From Sphingobacterium chungjuense (lineage in GTDB: Bacteria; Bacteroidota; Bacteroidia; Sphingobacteriales; Sphingobacteriaceae), in assembly GCF_011316935.1 (NCBI RefSeq), contig NZ_WLYS01000002.1, positions 310,001 to 374,000 of the forward strand: a stretch of DNA of 64,000 nucleotides, read 5' to 3'. Shown here piece after piece: positions 9,409-19,006 of this stretch. The notes beneath the pieces are model-generated. The model did no database searches, had not been told where the DNA came from, and saw nothing but the letters and a program-made list of their open reading frames with translations. How positions within the stretch are numbered: position 1 is the stretch's first letter; every line of letters starts with the position of its first letter. Both the position numbers and the translations under genes were made by a program.

Positions 9409-10071
9409 GTGCATTCTCAATTCACCATCGATTGTGTTATTTTAAGTTTTGACAACGGAAAATTGCAGGTATTGCTTACCGAACGCAACGAGTATCCGTA
9501 TAAAGATTGGTGGTCTATCCCCGGCTATTTTGTCGACAAGTATGAAGAGATGGAAGATGCTGTGTATCGGATCTGCCATGAGATGACAGGACTGAAAAAC
9601 ATTTACATGGATCAGCTTGCTGCTTTTGCCGGTGTGAAGCGCCATCCAGAAGGTAGAATTCTAACGGTAGCCTACTTAGCATTTGTACAATTTGATAGTA
9701 TCAAAAATAAGATAAAGCCTGTATCTACTTACATGAAGCAAGCTAAGTGGTTTGCCGCCAATGATCTACCAGACCTGGCTTTTGATCACTTAGACATCGT
9801 AACCAAAAGTCTAGATCGTCTCAAGAATACGATTTCTTACTCTGCGTCATTATATGAGTTACTACCCGAAAAATTCACTTTAACGCAACTCCAGCAATTG
9901 CATGAAGCTATTCTTGGTAAGACTTTAGACAAACGCAACTTTCGCAAAAAAATCAATACACTGGGCTACTTAAAGCCTTTGGATGAATATCAGAAAGGCG
10001 TATCGTATCGTGCTGCAAAACTCTACAAGCTAGACAAACGAAAATTCCAAAAAGTAATCGGCCAACCGTAA
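9409..10071 (+). CDS. NrtR-like regulator with degenerate Nudix domain
   Basis: 220 residues: an N-terminal Nudix-like domain (about 1-145) and a C-terminal winged-helix segment (about 150-220, FTLTQLQQLHEAILG, ending in basic residues). This is the NrtR/AraR architecture, in which the Nudix domain senses a nucleotide-like ligand and the wing binds DNA. The Nudix box (39-62) is degenerate: the second glycine of GGFV is Tyr, and the REUxEE core reads RICHEM, so hydrolase activity is unlikely. Start is GTG; the next in-frame stop upstream leaves no ATG. Target genes are unknown; the divergent pfkA set is a neighbour candidate. Confidence 0.82.
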   Translation: MHSQFTIDCVILSFDNGKLQVLLTERNEYPYKDWWSIPGYFVDKYEEMEDAVYRICHEMTGLKNIYMDQLAAFAGVKRHPEGRILTVAYLAFVQFDSIKNKIKPVSTYMKQAKWFAANDLPDLAFDHLDIVTKSLDRLKNTISYSASLYELLPEKFTLTQLQQLHEAILGKTLDKRNFRKKINTLGYLKPLDEYQKGVSYRAAKLYKLDKRKFQKVIGQP

Positions 10072-10183
10072 ACCAACGCACTACATTTATTAACTGATCG
10101 TTAATAAACACAGCCTCATCAGTCCTAATTGTCTCACTATTGTCTTTTTTATTTTTTTTTGTACTAGGTACCTCTACTTTTTA

Positions 10184-10233
10184 TATTTTTGAACAATTTT
10201 TAACAAAAGTCAAATAGTATAAATGTTCAAAAA
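10184..10233 (+). promoter_or_regulatory. Promoter and inverted-repeat operator of efflux operon
   Basis: TATTTTTG at 10184-10191 fits the -7 consensus. A perfect 10-bp inverted repeat, TTTTTGAACA (10186-10195) and TGTTCAAAAA (10224-10233), overlaps the -7 box with one arm and reaches the first base of the tetR start codon with the other. A TetR-family dimer bound here would block transcription; the arms are far apart (28 bp between them), so two separate sites or an mRNA hairpin are alternatives. Confidence 0.5.
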
Positions 10234-10838
10234 TGTCAGAGACTAGGAAAGAAGAGATTGTAGAGGCGGCACTAAAAAGGTTCTCTCATTTTGGTATTCA
10301 AAAAACTACAATGAACGAAATTGCAGATGATTTACGGATCACTAAAGCGAACCTCTACTATTACTATACAGACAAATCTACATTGTTGGGTGATTGTGTT
10401 AGATCAGTAATGACTGAAATGTCGGATCGGGAGCATGAGATTATCCAAGCCAACGAGGGTGGCTTATTAGGCACACTGTTCTCTCTGTTTGAATTGCACA
10501 ACAATTACTCAAAAGATTATTATATGCTCTCCTTATATGAAAAAGTAGAAATTATTAGAGAGTTGAGCATGCAGTGCATGGTACAAGAATTTGACCAACG
10601 TAATATCAAAAATCTTCGTATCCTGTTTCAGCGAGCAATCGACACCAAGGAATTAATATTAACCGATCTGGAGATGGCTACGAGCGCTTTTCATGAGATT
10701 ATCAAAGGGTTATCTATGTTTCATCGGATTTCAGACATTATTACGGGTATACCCAATATAGATAATACAGAAAAGATACTAGTCAGCCAGAAACGTGCTG
10801 CAAGATTTATTTTAGAAGGAAAATTAACAAGTAAATAA
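10233..10838 (+). CDS. TetR-family transcriptional regulator
   Basis: 201 residues. The N-terminal 55 residues carry the TetR helix-turn-helix (EEIVEAALKRFSHFG, MNEIADDLRITKANLYYYY), and the rest is the helical ligand and dimer domain. First gene of an efflux operon, ending 5 nt before the TolC gene, so it most likely represses its own operon and is released by a pump substrate. An inverted repeat at the promoter is a candidate site. The ligand is not predictable. Confidence 0.92.
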   Translation: MSETRKEEIVEAALKRFSHFGIQKTTMNEIADDLRITKANLYYYYTDKSTLLGDCVRSVMTEMSDREHEIIQANEGGLLGTLFSLFELHNNYSKDYYMLSLYEKVEIIRELSMQCMVQEFDQRNIKNLRILFQRAIDTKELILTDLEMATSAFHEIIKGLSMFHRISDIITGIPNIDNTEKILVSQKRAARFILEGKLTSK

Positions 10839-10843
10839 TCATA

Positions 10844-12235
10844 ATGAAACGTATAAAACTGATCGCAATCGTGGTTTCAGGCTTTTTGGCTACACCGTCC
10901 TTATTTGCACAGGAGAAGCTCACCTTACAACAGGCTATTCGCTATGCGCTAGAACACAAAGTAGATGCCCAAAAATCGAAATTAGACATAGCCAATGCCG
11001 AAAACAAAATAGCAGAGACTAGATCTGGCGCACTACCACAAATTAGTGCAGAAGGTGGTTTTACCTACAATCCTATTATTCAACAAAATGCCATCGATGT
11101 AAGTGCCATTGGTGGTGCGTTGCCTGGCGTAGAACCTGGAACACCTCCCGTAGAGGGCGGAAATGAAGGCGGATCATTGGTTTTAGTAGCGTTCGGTACA
11201 CCATGGACCTCCGCCAATACGGTATCTCTGAATCAGCAGATCTTTAATCAAGCATTATTTACAGGATTGAAAGCGGCTAAATCTAGTCGAGAATTTTATC
11301 AAATCAATCACGCGCTTACGGAAGAACAATTAATCGAAAAAATTGCCAATGCTTACTACGAAGTATTCCAAACACAACAATCGTTGAAAACTGTACAAAC
11401 CAATCTTGACAACACGCGCAAAAGCATGGGAATCATTAAAGGTTTGTACGAAGCTGGTTTGCAGAAAAAAATCGACCTAGATCGTATTCAAGTTGCTGTG
11501 ACCAATCTGGAATCTCAGAAACAGCAAACGCTAAATGGCTTAGAGCTGCAAAAAAATGCTTTAAAGTTTGCGATGGGGATGAACATTTCCAACAGTATTG
11601 AGTTGCCTGAAGAAACTTTTCAAGTGGATATCTCGAAAATATTCGAAGAATCAAACTCGGAGAATAGAACCGAAATCAGACTTTTAGATAAGCAAGAAGA
11701 ACTATTAGAATTAAATAAAAAGGCATTTATTGCCGAGTATTATCCCACCGTATCGGTGAATGCTAATTATGGTGTACTAGGATTCTCTCGTGATTTCTTC
11801 CTCACCAAACCATCTACTTCTCGTTGGGCAGATTTTTCAGCCGTGGGTCTAAGCATTAAAATCCCAATTTTCAACGGTTTTGCTACACGAAGCAAAGTAC
11901 GTCAAGCAGACATCGATTTGCAGGCTTTGCGATACGACCGTGAAGATACCAAATTAGCTTTAGCACTTGACAACGAGAATGCAAAATCGCAAATGAAAAA
12001 TAGCATTCTAGTCATCCAATCAAACGAAGACAATGTCAAGCTCGCGCAAGAAGTTTTGACAGACACAGAAAACAACTACAAGAATGGCCTGGCAACATTA
12101 ACTGAACTGTTGGATGCCGAAAAAGCATTTGCAGATGCGCAAAATAATTACACTACATCGCTATTAGATTATAAAATAGCCGAAGTACAACTGATCAAAT
12201 CAAAAGGAGAATTAAAATCACTAATTAACGAATAA
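10844..12235 (+). CDS. TolC-family outer-membrane efflux channel
   Basis: 463 residues with a signal peptide (cleavage after SLFAQ, about residue 23) and two TolC-type helical repeats (LTLQQAIRYALEHK, and late ENNYKNGLATLTELLDAEKAF). It forms the trimeric outer-membrane exit duct of the tripartite pump encoded with the next two genes. It starts 5 nt after tetR and ends 20 nt before the adaptor. A Gly/Pro-rich insert near residues 80-110 is a lineage feature of Bacteroidota TolC proteins. Confidence 0.93.
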   Translation: MKRIKLIAIVVSGFLATPSLFAQEKLTLQQAIRYALEHKVDAQKSKLDIANAENKIAETRSGALPQISAEGGFTYNPIIQQNAIDVSAIGGALPGVEPGTPPVEGGNEGGSLVLVAFGTPWTSANTVSLNQQIFNQALFTGLKAAKSSREFYQINHALTEEQLIEKIANAYYEVFQTQQSLKTVQTNLDNTRKSMGIIKGLYEAGLQKKIDLDRIQVAVTNLESQKQQTLNGLELQKNALKFAMGMNISNSIELPEETFQVDISKIFEESNSENRTEIRLLDKQEELLELNKKAFIAEYYPTVSVNANYGVLGFSRDFFLTKPSTSRWADFSAVGLSIKIPIFNGFATRSKVRQADIDLQALRYDREDTKLALALDNENAKSQMKNSILVIQSNEDNVKLAQEVLTDTENNYKNGLATLTELLDAEKAFADAQNNYTTSLLDYKIAEVQLIKSKGELKSLINE

Positions 12236-12255
12236 TTATAAGCAAGACTTTACAA

Positions 12256-13314
12256 ATGAAACGTACAATCATCACCATTATAATCATTGCTGCAGCACTA
12301 GGAGGTATCGTATACCTACTACAAAAAAATAAGGCTCATAATGAAGCAGAAACACAGGAGGCAGCAGCCACAAATCCGAAAGTAGCCGTACGAACTGATA
12401 CAGCGACTAATCGTATGATGAATTTAGCTTACATCGCCAACGGAACTTTCGAACCGAAGCAAATGGTCACTGTTTCTGCTGAAACACAAGGTCGAGTAGT
12501 TCGCATATCGGTAAAAGAAGGCGATAATGTTAGAGCAGGTCAAACTTTGGCCGTAATCGAATCAGATCGCATAAATGTAGATGTATCGAATGCTGATGTC
12601 AATATGAATCAAGCAAAACGTGATCTAGACCGTTATGAAAGCGCTTTTAAATCTGGCGGTGTGACCGAACAACAATTAGAACAAGCTAGAGCTCAATACG
12701 AGACAGCAAAAAACAACTACCGCACGGCACAGATAAATGCTAAAGATATCACCATGAAAACATCAGTAAGTGGTGTTGTTAATAGCCGAAAAATAGAACC
12801 TGGAACTTTCGTTAGCCAAGGTACAGCAGCATTTGACATCGTGAACGTGAGCACACTTAAACTACGCGTTAATGTAGACGAAAAAAATGTAGCTACATTG
12901 CGTCTGGGACAAGAAGTACAGGTGGCAGCAAGTGTTTACCCAGAAGACAAATACACGGGTAAGATTACTTTCATTGCACCTGTTGCAGATGGTAGCTTAA
13001 ATTTCCCAGTGGAAATTGAAGTCCAAAATACTGCAAATAACCCATTACGAGCAGGCATGTATGGCACAGCTACTTTTGGTGTCAACAACAAAGCAGATGT
13101 ATTAATCGTTCCTCGCACTGCATTTGTGGGATCGGTAAGTGACAATCGCGTATTTGTGGCTCGTGATGGTAAAGCAATCGATACCAAGGTGGTATCAGGT
13201 CGTAGTTTTGGCAATTACATTGAAGTACTTTCTGGTTTGCAAGCGGGCGACGTAGTCGTTACGACAGGACAGATCAATTTACTTGATGGCGCCGAGATCG
13301 AAATTATTAAGTAA
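12256..13314 (+). CDS. RND efflux periplasmic adaptor (membrane fusion protein)
   Basis: 352 residues. N-terminal membrane anchor (about 5-23), a biotinyl/lipoyl-like domain (VVRISVKEGDNVRAGQTLAV), a helical hairpin (RDLDRYESAFKSGGVTEQQLEQA), then beta-barrel and membrane-proximal domains. It bridges the inner-membrane RND pump and TolC. No lipobox cysteine. Second structural gene of the efflux operon, 22 nt before the pump gene. Confidence 0.94.
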   Translation: MKRTIITIIIIAAALGGIVYLLQKNKAHNEAETQEAAATNPKVAVRTDTATNRMMNLAYIANGTFEPKQMVTVSAETQGRVVRISVKEGDNVRAGQTLAVIESDRINVDVSNADVNMNQAKRDLDRYESAFKSGGVTEQQLEQARAQYETAKNNYRTAQINAKDITMKTSVSGVVNSRKIEPGTFVSQGTAAFDIVNVSTLKLRVNVDEKNVATLRLGQEVQVAASVYPEDKYTGKITFIAPVADGSLNFPVEIEVQNTANNPLRAGMYGTATFGVNNKADVLIVPRTAFVGSVSDNRVFVARDGKAIDTKVVSGRSFGNYIEVLSGLQAGDVVVTTGQINLLDGAEIEIIK

Positions 13315-13336
13315 GCAATCTCACAACATATCAGGC

Positions 13337-16300
13337 ATGAAAATAAGTGAAGTTTCCATAAAACGACCGAGCATCATCATAGTACTCTTTATACTATTGA
13401 CGTTGGGCGGTCTGTTCTCCTACTCGCAATTGGGGTATGAGTTAATTCCAAAATTTGAAACAAACGTCGTTTCGGTACAAACAGTATACCCCGGAGCGTC
13501 TCCTACAGAGGTAGAAAATACCGTCACACGTGTTATAGAAGACGCCGTATCGTCTTTAGAGAGTATTAAAAAAATCGAGGCAACATCGATGGAAAACCTT
13601 TCTATCGTGATGATTACGCTAAACACTGGCGCCGATGTCAACTTCTTATTGACTGACGCACAACGTAAAATCAATGCGGTGCTTAAAGATCTTCCCGATG
13701 ATGTAGATCCGCCATCACTGGATAAATTCTCGTTAGATGATGTCGCTATCATGAGTTTAGCGGTTACATCAAACCTGTCAGAGAAGGACCTGTACGATCT
13801 TTTGGATCAAAAAATCCAACCTGTTTTTGCTCGTATAAACGGTGTAGCAAAAGTCGAAATGGTTGGTGGTGAAGAACGTCAGATCCAAGTACGCATTGAT
13901 CCAGATAAGTTGCGTGGATACCGCATTCCATTGACTCAAGTGCAACAAATGATCGCCTCATCAAACTTAGATTTCCCAACAGGAAGTGTGAGCACAGACG
14001 AAAAGCGTACAACCATCCGTCTGGCGGGTAAAGTAAATACGATTGACGAATTAAGAGACTTGCCCATCTCTACTTCTGCGGGATCGATCATCTATCTACG
14101 TGATATTGCAGACGTACAAGATGGTATCGCTGAGATTGAAAAGATTGCTCGTTTAGATCGTCAAAACACGATTTTGATGCAGGTATTTAAACAATCTGAT
14201 GCCAATGCAGTAGAAGTTTCGGAGCTGGTACAGAGTACGATGGCACAAATTGAAACCGATTACGAAGACAACAATATCAATATCTTCCTAGCATCTGACT
14301 CGTCCGAATTCACCTTGAGCTCAGCAGACAACGTAGTACACGATTTAGTGATTGCGATCGTGCTTGTTGGTCTTATCATGTTATTCTTCCTGCATAGCTT
14401 GCGCAATGCTGCTATTACCATGGTAGCGATCCCATTGTCATTGATTGCTACTTTTATAGGGCTCTTCATCATGGGGTACACGTTGAACCTCATGTCTCTT
14501 TTAGCACTATCTCTGGTGGTCGGTATTTTGGTGGATGATGCGATCGTAGTACTCGAAAATATTCACCGCCACATGGAAATGGGAAAAAACAAAGTTCGTG
14601 CAGCGTATGATGGTGCTAGCGAGATTGGATTTACCGTATCTGCGATCACGTTGGTAATCGTGGTGGTATTCTTGCCTATCGCGTTATCATCAGGACTAGT
14701 TGCCGATATCTTGAAGCAATTCTGTGTGACAGTTATTATCGCAACATCACTTTCCTTCTTAGTTTCCTTTACCGTAGTGCCTTGGTTGTACTCTCGTTTC
14801 GGAAAATTAGAACATGTAAGTAACACCTCTTTCTTTGGTCGCATCATCACCGGATTTGAAACTGGCTTGACCAGCTTCACGCATTGGATTTCCGACCTAT
14901 TGAAGTGGTCTATCAAGACTCGGTTGAATAAAGTACTTACCTTGCTTCTAGCTATCGTATTGTTTATTGCCTCCATTGCCTTACTACCATTAGGTTTTAT
15001 TGGATCTGACTTTTTCCCAAGCAGTGATCGGGGAGAATTCTTGGTACAATTGGAATTGGAGAAAGATGCATCACTACAGGTAACGAATCAGTTCACACAA
15101 CGTGCGGAAGCTTTTATCGCTTCTAAACCTGAAATCGAACGAATGATTACCACCGTTGGCCAGTCAAGTGACGGGGTGATGTCTACTGGAGGTTCGCGTT
15201 ACAAATCCGAAATCCAGGTATTCATTAAAGATGAGTACAAAACAGAAATCAACTCACGGGTATATTCTGCACAGCTAAAGCGCGAGTTGGAAAACAATTT
15301 GATTGGACCAAAAATCAAAATGGTTGCTATGGGATTGATCGGTGCTGAGCAAGCTCCGTTGAAATTGACCATTATTGGTTCTTCCATGGAAGATGCTTTA
15401 GCATTTGCCGAGAAAGCAGCAGATCAGTTACGTGAAGTTCCGGGAGCAGTTGGCGTAAAATTGACTTCGGAAACAGGTAATCCCGAAATCAATGTCGAGG
15501 TAGATCGGGAGAAGATGACCTCTTTAGGATTAAGTATCTCTACGGTCGGTATGAGCATGCAAACTGCCTTTGCCGGAAATACAGATAATAAATTCCGTGC
15601 TGGTGAGAACGAATATGAAATCAATATTCAATTTGACGATAAAGGCCGTTATGACATTAGTAATGTACAAGATCTTGAGTTTATCAATGATAAAGGAGAA
15701 GCGGTAAAGTTAGAACAATTTGCTAATGTTAAATATAGTTCCGGCCCTACCCTATTAGAACGTCGTGATAAATCGCCTGCGGTTTCAGTAGAAGGTCAAG
15801 TGATTGGTAGATCTGGTGGTGCTGTTGCTGCAGATTGGGAAGCTCAATTCGAGCAACTAGAACGCGCTCCTGGTGTACAATACCTTTGGGGAGGTAACAT
15901 GGAGAATCAATCCGAAGGTTTTGGTACATTAGGTATCGCATTAGTCGCTTCCATTCTTTTGGTTTATCTAGTAATGGTGGCATTGTATGACTCATTCGCT
16001 ACACCCTTCATCGTATTATTCTCGATTCCATTATCCTTCATCGGTGCATTATTAGCATTAGCATTGACCAATGAATCACTAAACATCTTTACCATCTTGG
16101 GTATTATCATGTTGATTGGTTTGGTAGCGAAGAACGCGATCCTTTTGGTGGATTTTGCAAACCACAAGAAAGAAGCCGGTGCCAATACCTTTGATGCATT
16201 AGTAGCTGCAAACCATGCACGTCTACGTCCTATCTTGATGACCACAATTGCGATGGTATTCGGTATGATTCCGATCGCGATGGCCACAGGTGACGGTGCA

Positions 16301-16513
16301 GACACCAACCGTGGTTTAGCGATTGTCATTATCGGGGGATTGATATCGTCTCTATTCCTGACATTGGTTATTGTACCGGTCGTGTATTCCATTTTTGATG
16401 GTTTCCAACGTCGTTTTGGTAGCAAAGAAAAAGCAAACTACGCTGATCTAATCGTAGAAGATTTTAAAATGCGAGAAGACTACGTAGATGAGATGGATGT
16501 AACGCATACTTAG
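13337..16513 (+). CDS. RND-family efflux pump, inner-membrane permease
   Basis: 1058 residues from the ATG at 13337, chosen because MKISEVSIKRPSI is the standard N-terminus leading into TM1; an earlier ATG would overlap the adaptor gene. HAE1 type: twelve membrane segments, two large periplasmic loops, and the TM4 proton relay acids in GILVDDAIVVLENI. It exports hydrophobic or amphiphilic compounds using the proton gradient. Heavy-metal signature residues are not evident. A strong terminator follows. Confidence 0.96.
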   Translation: MKISEVSIKRPSIIIVLFILLTLGGLFSYSQLGYELIPKFETNVVSVQTVYPGASPTEVENTVTRVIEDAVSSLESIKKIEATSMENLSIVMITLNTGADVNFLLTDAQRKINAVLKDLPDDVDPPSLDKFSLDDVAIMSLAVTSNLSEKDLYDLLDQKIQPVFARINGVAKVEMVGGEERQIQVRIDPDKLRGYRIPLTQVQQMIASSNLDFPTGSVSTDEKRTTIRLAGKVNTIDELRDLPISTSAGSIIYLRDIADVQDGIAEIEKIARLDRQNTILMQVFKQSDANAVEVSELVQSTMAQIETDYEDNNINIFLASDSSEFTLSSADNVVHDLVIAIVLVGLIMLFFLHSLRNAAITMVAIPLSLIATFIGLFIMGYTLNLMSLLALSLVVGILVDDAIVVLENIHRHMEMGKNKVRAAYDGASEIGFTVSAITLVIVVVFLPIALSSGLVADILKQFCVTVIIATSLSFLVSFTVVPWLYSRFGKLEHVSNTSFFGRIITGFETGLTSFTHWISDLLKWSIKTRLNKVLTLLLAIVLFIASIALLPLGFIGSDFFPSSDRGEFLVQLELEKDASLQVTNQFTQRAEAFIASKPEIERMITTVGQSSDGVMSTGGSRYKSEIQVFIKDEYKTEINSRVYSAQLKRELENNLIGPKIKMVAMGLIGAEQAPLKLTIIGSSMEDALAFAEKAADQLREVPGAVGVKLTSETGNPEINVEVDREKMTSLGLSISTVGMSMQTAFAGNTDNKFRAGENEYEINIQFDDKGRYDISNVQDLEFINDKGEAVKLEQFANVKYSSGPTLLERRDKSPAVSVEGQVIGRSGGAVAADWEAQFEQLERAPGVQYLWGGNMENQSEGFGTLGIALVASILLVYLVMVALYDSFATPFIVLFSIPLSFIGALLALALTNESLNIFTILGIIMLIGLVAKNAILLVDFANHKKEAGANTFDALVAANHARLRPILMTTIAMVFGMIPIAMATGDGADTNRGLAIVIIGGLISSLFLTLVIVPVVYSIFDGFQRRFGSKEKANYADLIVEDFKMREDYVDEMDVTHT

Positions 16514-16545
16514 ATAAACTTTTATCTTTTGTATAACAGATGTCT

Positions 16546-16585
16546 AATGCCTTGATGTACTTAAAACACACATCAAGGCATTTTT
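16546..16585 (+). terminator. Terminator of the efflux operon
   Basis: A perfect 13-bp stem (16546-16558 with 16570-16582) followed by T residues, 33 nt after the pump stop codon. Confidence 0.88.
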
Positions 16586-16681
16586 CGGAGTAATATCAAG
16601 CTGATATCATAAATATTAAAAAAATAATAAGCTCGAAATCATAGTGTTATTACTTTCCCAGCTTTTTTTAGCGAAGAATGC

Positions 16682-16712
16682 TTGCGACAATTGCAATATT
16701 ATACTACTTTTG
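16682..16712 (+). promoter_or_regulatory. Promoter of tRNA-His
   Basis: TTG at 16682-16684 and TACTTTTG at 16705-16712 with 20 bp between, ending 15 nt before the tRNA. Confidence 0.75.
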
Positions 16713-16726
16713 TAACACCAAAACAC

Positions 16727-16801
16727 GGTAGATGTAGCTCAGTTGGTTAGAGCATCGGTTTGTGGTACCGAGGGTCGTGGGTTCGAGCCCCATCATTTAC
16801 C
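16727..16801 (+). tRNA. tRNA-His (GTG)
   Basis: Complete cloverleaf. The acceptor stem pairs GTAGATG with CATTTAC, the D arm is GCTC/GAGC, the anticodon loop TTGTGGT carries GTG, and the T arm has TTCGA. The extra G at 16727 opposite C at 16801 is the G-1:C73 identity pair specific to tRNA-His. CCA is not fully encoded. Confidence 0.97.
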
Positions 16802-16802
16802 C

Positions 16803-16833
16803 AAAAAAGCGAAGATATACTCTTCGCTTTTTT
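16803..16833 (+). terminator. Terminator of tRNA-His
   Basis: A 13-bp stem (16803-16815 with 16821-16833), A-run on the left and T-run on the right, immediately after the tRNA. Confidence 0.9.
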
Positions 16834-16912
16834 AAGTTTATGACCTTTTTGAAATCGGGTTATACAACTTACAACGGATTGCAAAAATGTAATCCATCTC
16901 TTCTAAGAGATC

Positions 16913-17149
16913 TTATACGGATCTCCCGAAATGCTTCTGAACCAATATTGCTAATTCGTCTGCTGATATTTTAGACTCAGCATCACCCTCTGTACTCCAA
17001 GTACGCGTAGCCATATCAAACTTAAGTAAGTATGGCTTTGACAACCCTGCTTCTTTTACGGTGAAGAAATGATTTTCTGTATTGTACGTTACATCAAATT
17101 CGACCGAAGTCCCATCGATATCGTGGCTAAATGTTCTAGTAAAGCTCAT
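16913..17149 (-). CDS. Small protein of unknown function
   Basis: 78 residues, soluble, no signal peptide. Strand-rich first half (MSFTRTFSHDIDGTSVEFDVTY, part of a likely beta sheet) and a short C-terminal helix (ISADELAILVQKHFG). Not recognised. It lies 51 nt after the next small gene on the same strand and may be co-transcribed with it. Base use resembles its neighbours and the start is a clear ATG. Confidence 0.6.
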   Translation of the reverse strand: MSFTRTFSHDIDGTSVEFDVTYNTENHFFTVKEAGLSKPYLLKFDMATRTWSTEGDAESKISADELAILVQKHFGRSV

Positions 17150-17200
17150 AAATTTTAAGTTGTTTAATTAAGTTAAGCAAATAGTGCTATCTATTCTGTT

Positions 17201-17470
17201 TTAATCTTCTAGTTTAATCTCACGCAAATAATCTCGTAGTCGTTCTGGAACTAACTGGCTTTTATCAGGATGATAATAAATCCGCTCACCTACACGCAAG
17301 TGCTCACCAGACTGGGGATTGAAACCTACTACGGGCATCTCCTCACTTGCCTCATAAAAATATTCATCAAAAATATCAGCAGCAGAAAAATGGCCGATAT
17401 CTGGATTGAGAACGACAAAATCTGAGCGATACTCCTCTATTTTCTTCAAAAGTTTTTCTTTAGTAAACAT
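17201..17470 (-). CDS. Small soluble protein of unknown function
   Basis: 89 residues, charged, no membrane segment. Contains an N-terminal helix (KEKLLKKIEEYRSDF) and a central NPDIGHF...GERIYYHPD segment. Not recognised. First of a two-gene minus-strand pair with the 78-aa gene. It lies just downstream of the helicase terminator, so it is likely to have its own promoter. Confidence 0.6.
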   Translation of the reverse strand: MFTKEKLLKKIEEYRSDFVVLNPDIGHFSAADIFDEYFYEASEEMPVVGFNPQSGEHLRVGERIYYHPDKSQLVPERLRDYLREIKLED

Positions 17471-17523
17471 AGTTTTAGGTATTTGTACATAATGCTGCTA
17501 AAGGCAGTATCATAAAAAATAAA

Positions 17524-17557
17524 CATCCCGATCCCGGTATTGTTTGGGATCGGGATG
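17524..17557 (-). terminator. Terminator of the DEAD-box helicase gene
   Basis: A perfect 12-bp stem (17524-17535 with 17546-17557), followed on the minus strand by a T-rich tract. Confidence 0.88.
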
Positions 17558-17627
17558 CGGCGATATCTTTCGAGTATCTGCGTTAAGTGTCTCGATAAAA
17601 GAATTAAAAGAATATCAAAAAATGACT

Positions 17628-18887
17628 TTAATCATTAGAAGATTTGGTTTTACTAGATGGCGATCCCATCGTTTGTCTTCCATTTTTATTATTATTTTTC
17701 TTCTTACGGGCGTTGTTTCTTTTTTTAGGTGCACCACTTCTTGGATTGTACGCAGGGCCAGTTCCCAATCCTTCTGGTAACGGCATCTTTTTGATCTCAT
17801 ACTCGATCAAGCTTTCGATTCGCGCAAAACGAGATTGATCTTTCTCATTGATAAATGTGATCGCCGTACCGGTAGTAGAAGCCCGAGCGGTTCGCCCGAC
17901 GCGATGCACATAATCTTCTGGATCTGGTGGCACGTCGTAGTTAACGACCAAACTAATACCTACAATATCAATACCTCTACTAATCACATCCGTTCCGATC
18001 AAGACGCGTAGGCGCTTAGAACGAAATTTATTAATAATGGATTCTCGCTGCGCTTGTTCCAAGTCAGAGTGAAACCCCTCTGCCTCGATACCGCTTTTGG
18101 AAAGGTCTCGCGCTAAGGTTTTAACAATCTCCTTCTTCGAAGCAAACACAATTATGCTGGAATAGTCTTCATTAGACAGAATATGCCGAATCAACTTACC
18201 TTTCTGATCGTCGTAGGTCATGTATGCATGTTGATCGATACCGGCAGAAGGTTTGGAAATCGCAATGTTGATTTCCTGCGGTTCTTCTAAGATTTTCTTT
18301 GCCAGTGCACGAATCTTAGTAGGCATTGTAGCTGAAAATAACAAGCTTTGACGCTTAGTAGGCAGATAACTGATAATGCGAAGAATATCATCATGAAATC
18401 CCATATCCAGCATCGTATCTGCTTCATCCAATACGAGGTGCTCTAGCTGAGTAAAGTCAAACTTTCCAGAAGACATATGACTGATCAAACGACCTGGTGT
18501 AGCTACAATAATATTAACGCCTTCGCGTATAGCACGCTTCTGCTGTTCATACCCCATACCATCACCACCTCCGTACACCGAAATAGATGTAGCGCCCGTA
18601 AAATAGGCTAAACCCATGATCTGTTGATCAATTTGCAAGGCCAGCTCTCTGGTAGGCACTAAGATAATCGTATTGACGGCTTCCTTTGGATTTGTGCAGA
18701 TCTTATTGAGGATAGGCAATAAATAGGCAGCTGTTTTACCCGTTCCTGTTTGAGCACAGGCAATGAGGTCTTTATTTGCTAATATAACAGGTACAGTTTG
18801 TTCTTGTATCGGTGTTGCCACCTCGAATCCCATACTTTCTAGTCCCTCTTCCAATGTAGAAACGAAACCAAATTCGGTAAATTTCAA
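17628..18887 (-). CDS. DEAD-box ATP-dependent RNA helicase
   Basis: 419 residues. Q motif near the N-terminus, Walker A AQTGTGKT (45-52), DEAD (154-157), SAT (185-187), and motif VI HRVGRTAR (327-334). The last 45 residues are a low-complexity basic tail (many Lys, Arg, Asn), as in RhlE-type helicases. It unwinds short RNA duplexes, with probable roles in ribosome assembly and mRNA turnover. Monocistronic: the stop is followed by a terminator. Confidence 0.95.
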   Translation of the reverse strand: MKFTEFGFVSTLEEGLESMGFEVATPIQEQTVPVILANKDLIACAQTGTGKTAAYLLPILNKICTNPKEAVNTIILVPTRELALQIDQQIMGLAYFTGATSISVYGGGDGMGYEQQKRAIREGVNIIVATPGRLISHMSSGKFDFTQLEHLVLDEADTMLDMGFHDDILRIISYLPTKRQSLLFSATMPTKIRALAKKILEEPQEINIAISKPSAGIDQHAYMTYDDQKGKLIRHILSNEDYSSIIVFASKKEIVKTLARDLSKSGIEAEGFHSDLEQAQRESIINKFRSKRLRVLIGTDVISRGIDIVGISLVVNYDVPPDPEDYVHRVGRTARASTTGTAITFINEKDQSRFARIESLIEYEIKKMPLPEGLGTGPAYNPRSGAPKKRNNARKKKNNNKNGRQTMGSPSSKTKSSND

Positions 18888-18952
18888 TATGTAATGTTTG
18901 GTATAAATAAATAACTGTCGTAATGTACTAATTTTTTATCGCATATCACGAC

Positions 18953-18980
18953 AAACGCCGCCCTGTAGGAGGCGGCGTTT
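18953..18980 (-). terminator. GC-rich hairpin after the permease gene
   Basis: A perfect 10-bp stem (18953-18962 with 18971-18980) just after the permease stop. On the minus strand the following bases are not immediately T-rich, so it may act as an mRNA-end hairpin rather than a classical intrinsic terminator. Confidence 0.6.
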
Positions 18981-19006
18981 GTTTTATTATAACAATGAAT
19001 TAAGAT

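Noticed and set aside
13283..13336. Earlier start of the RND pump inside the adaptor gene
   Set aside because: The added residues do not match the family; ATG at 13337 gives the standard N-terminus.
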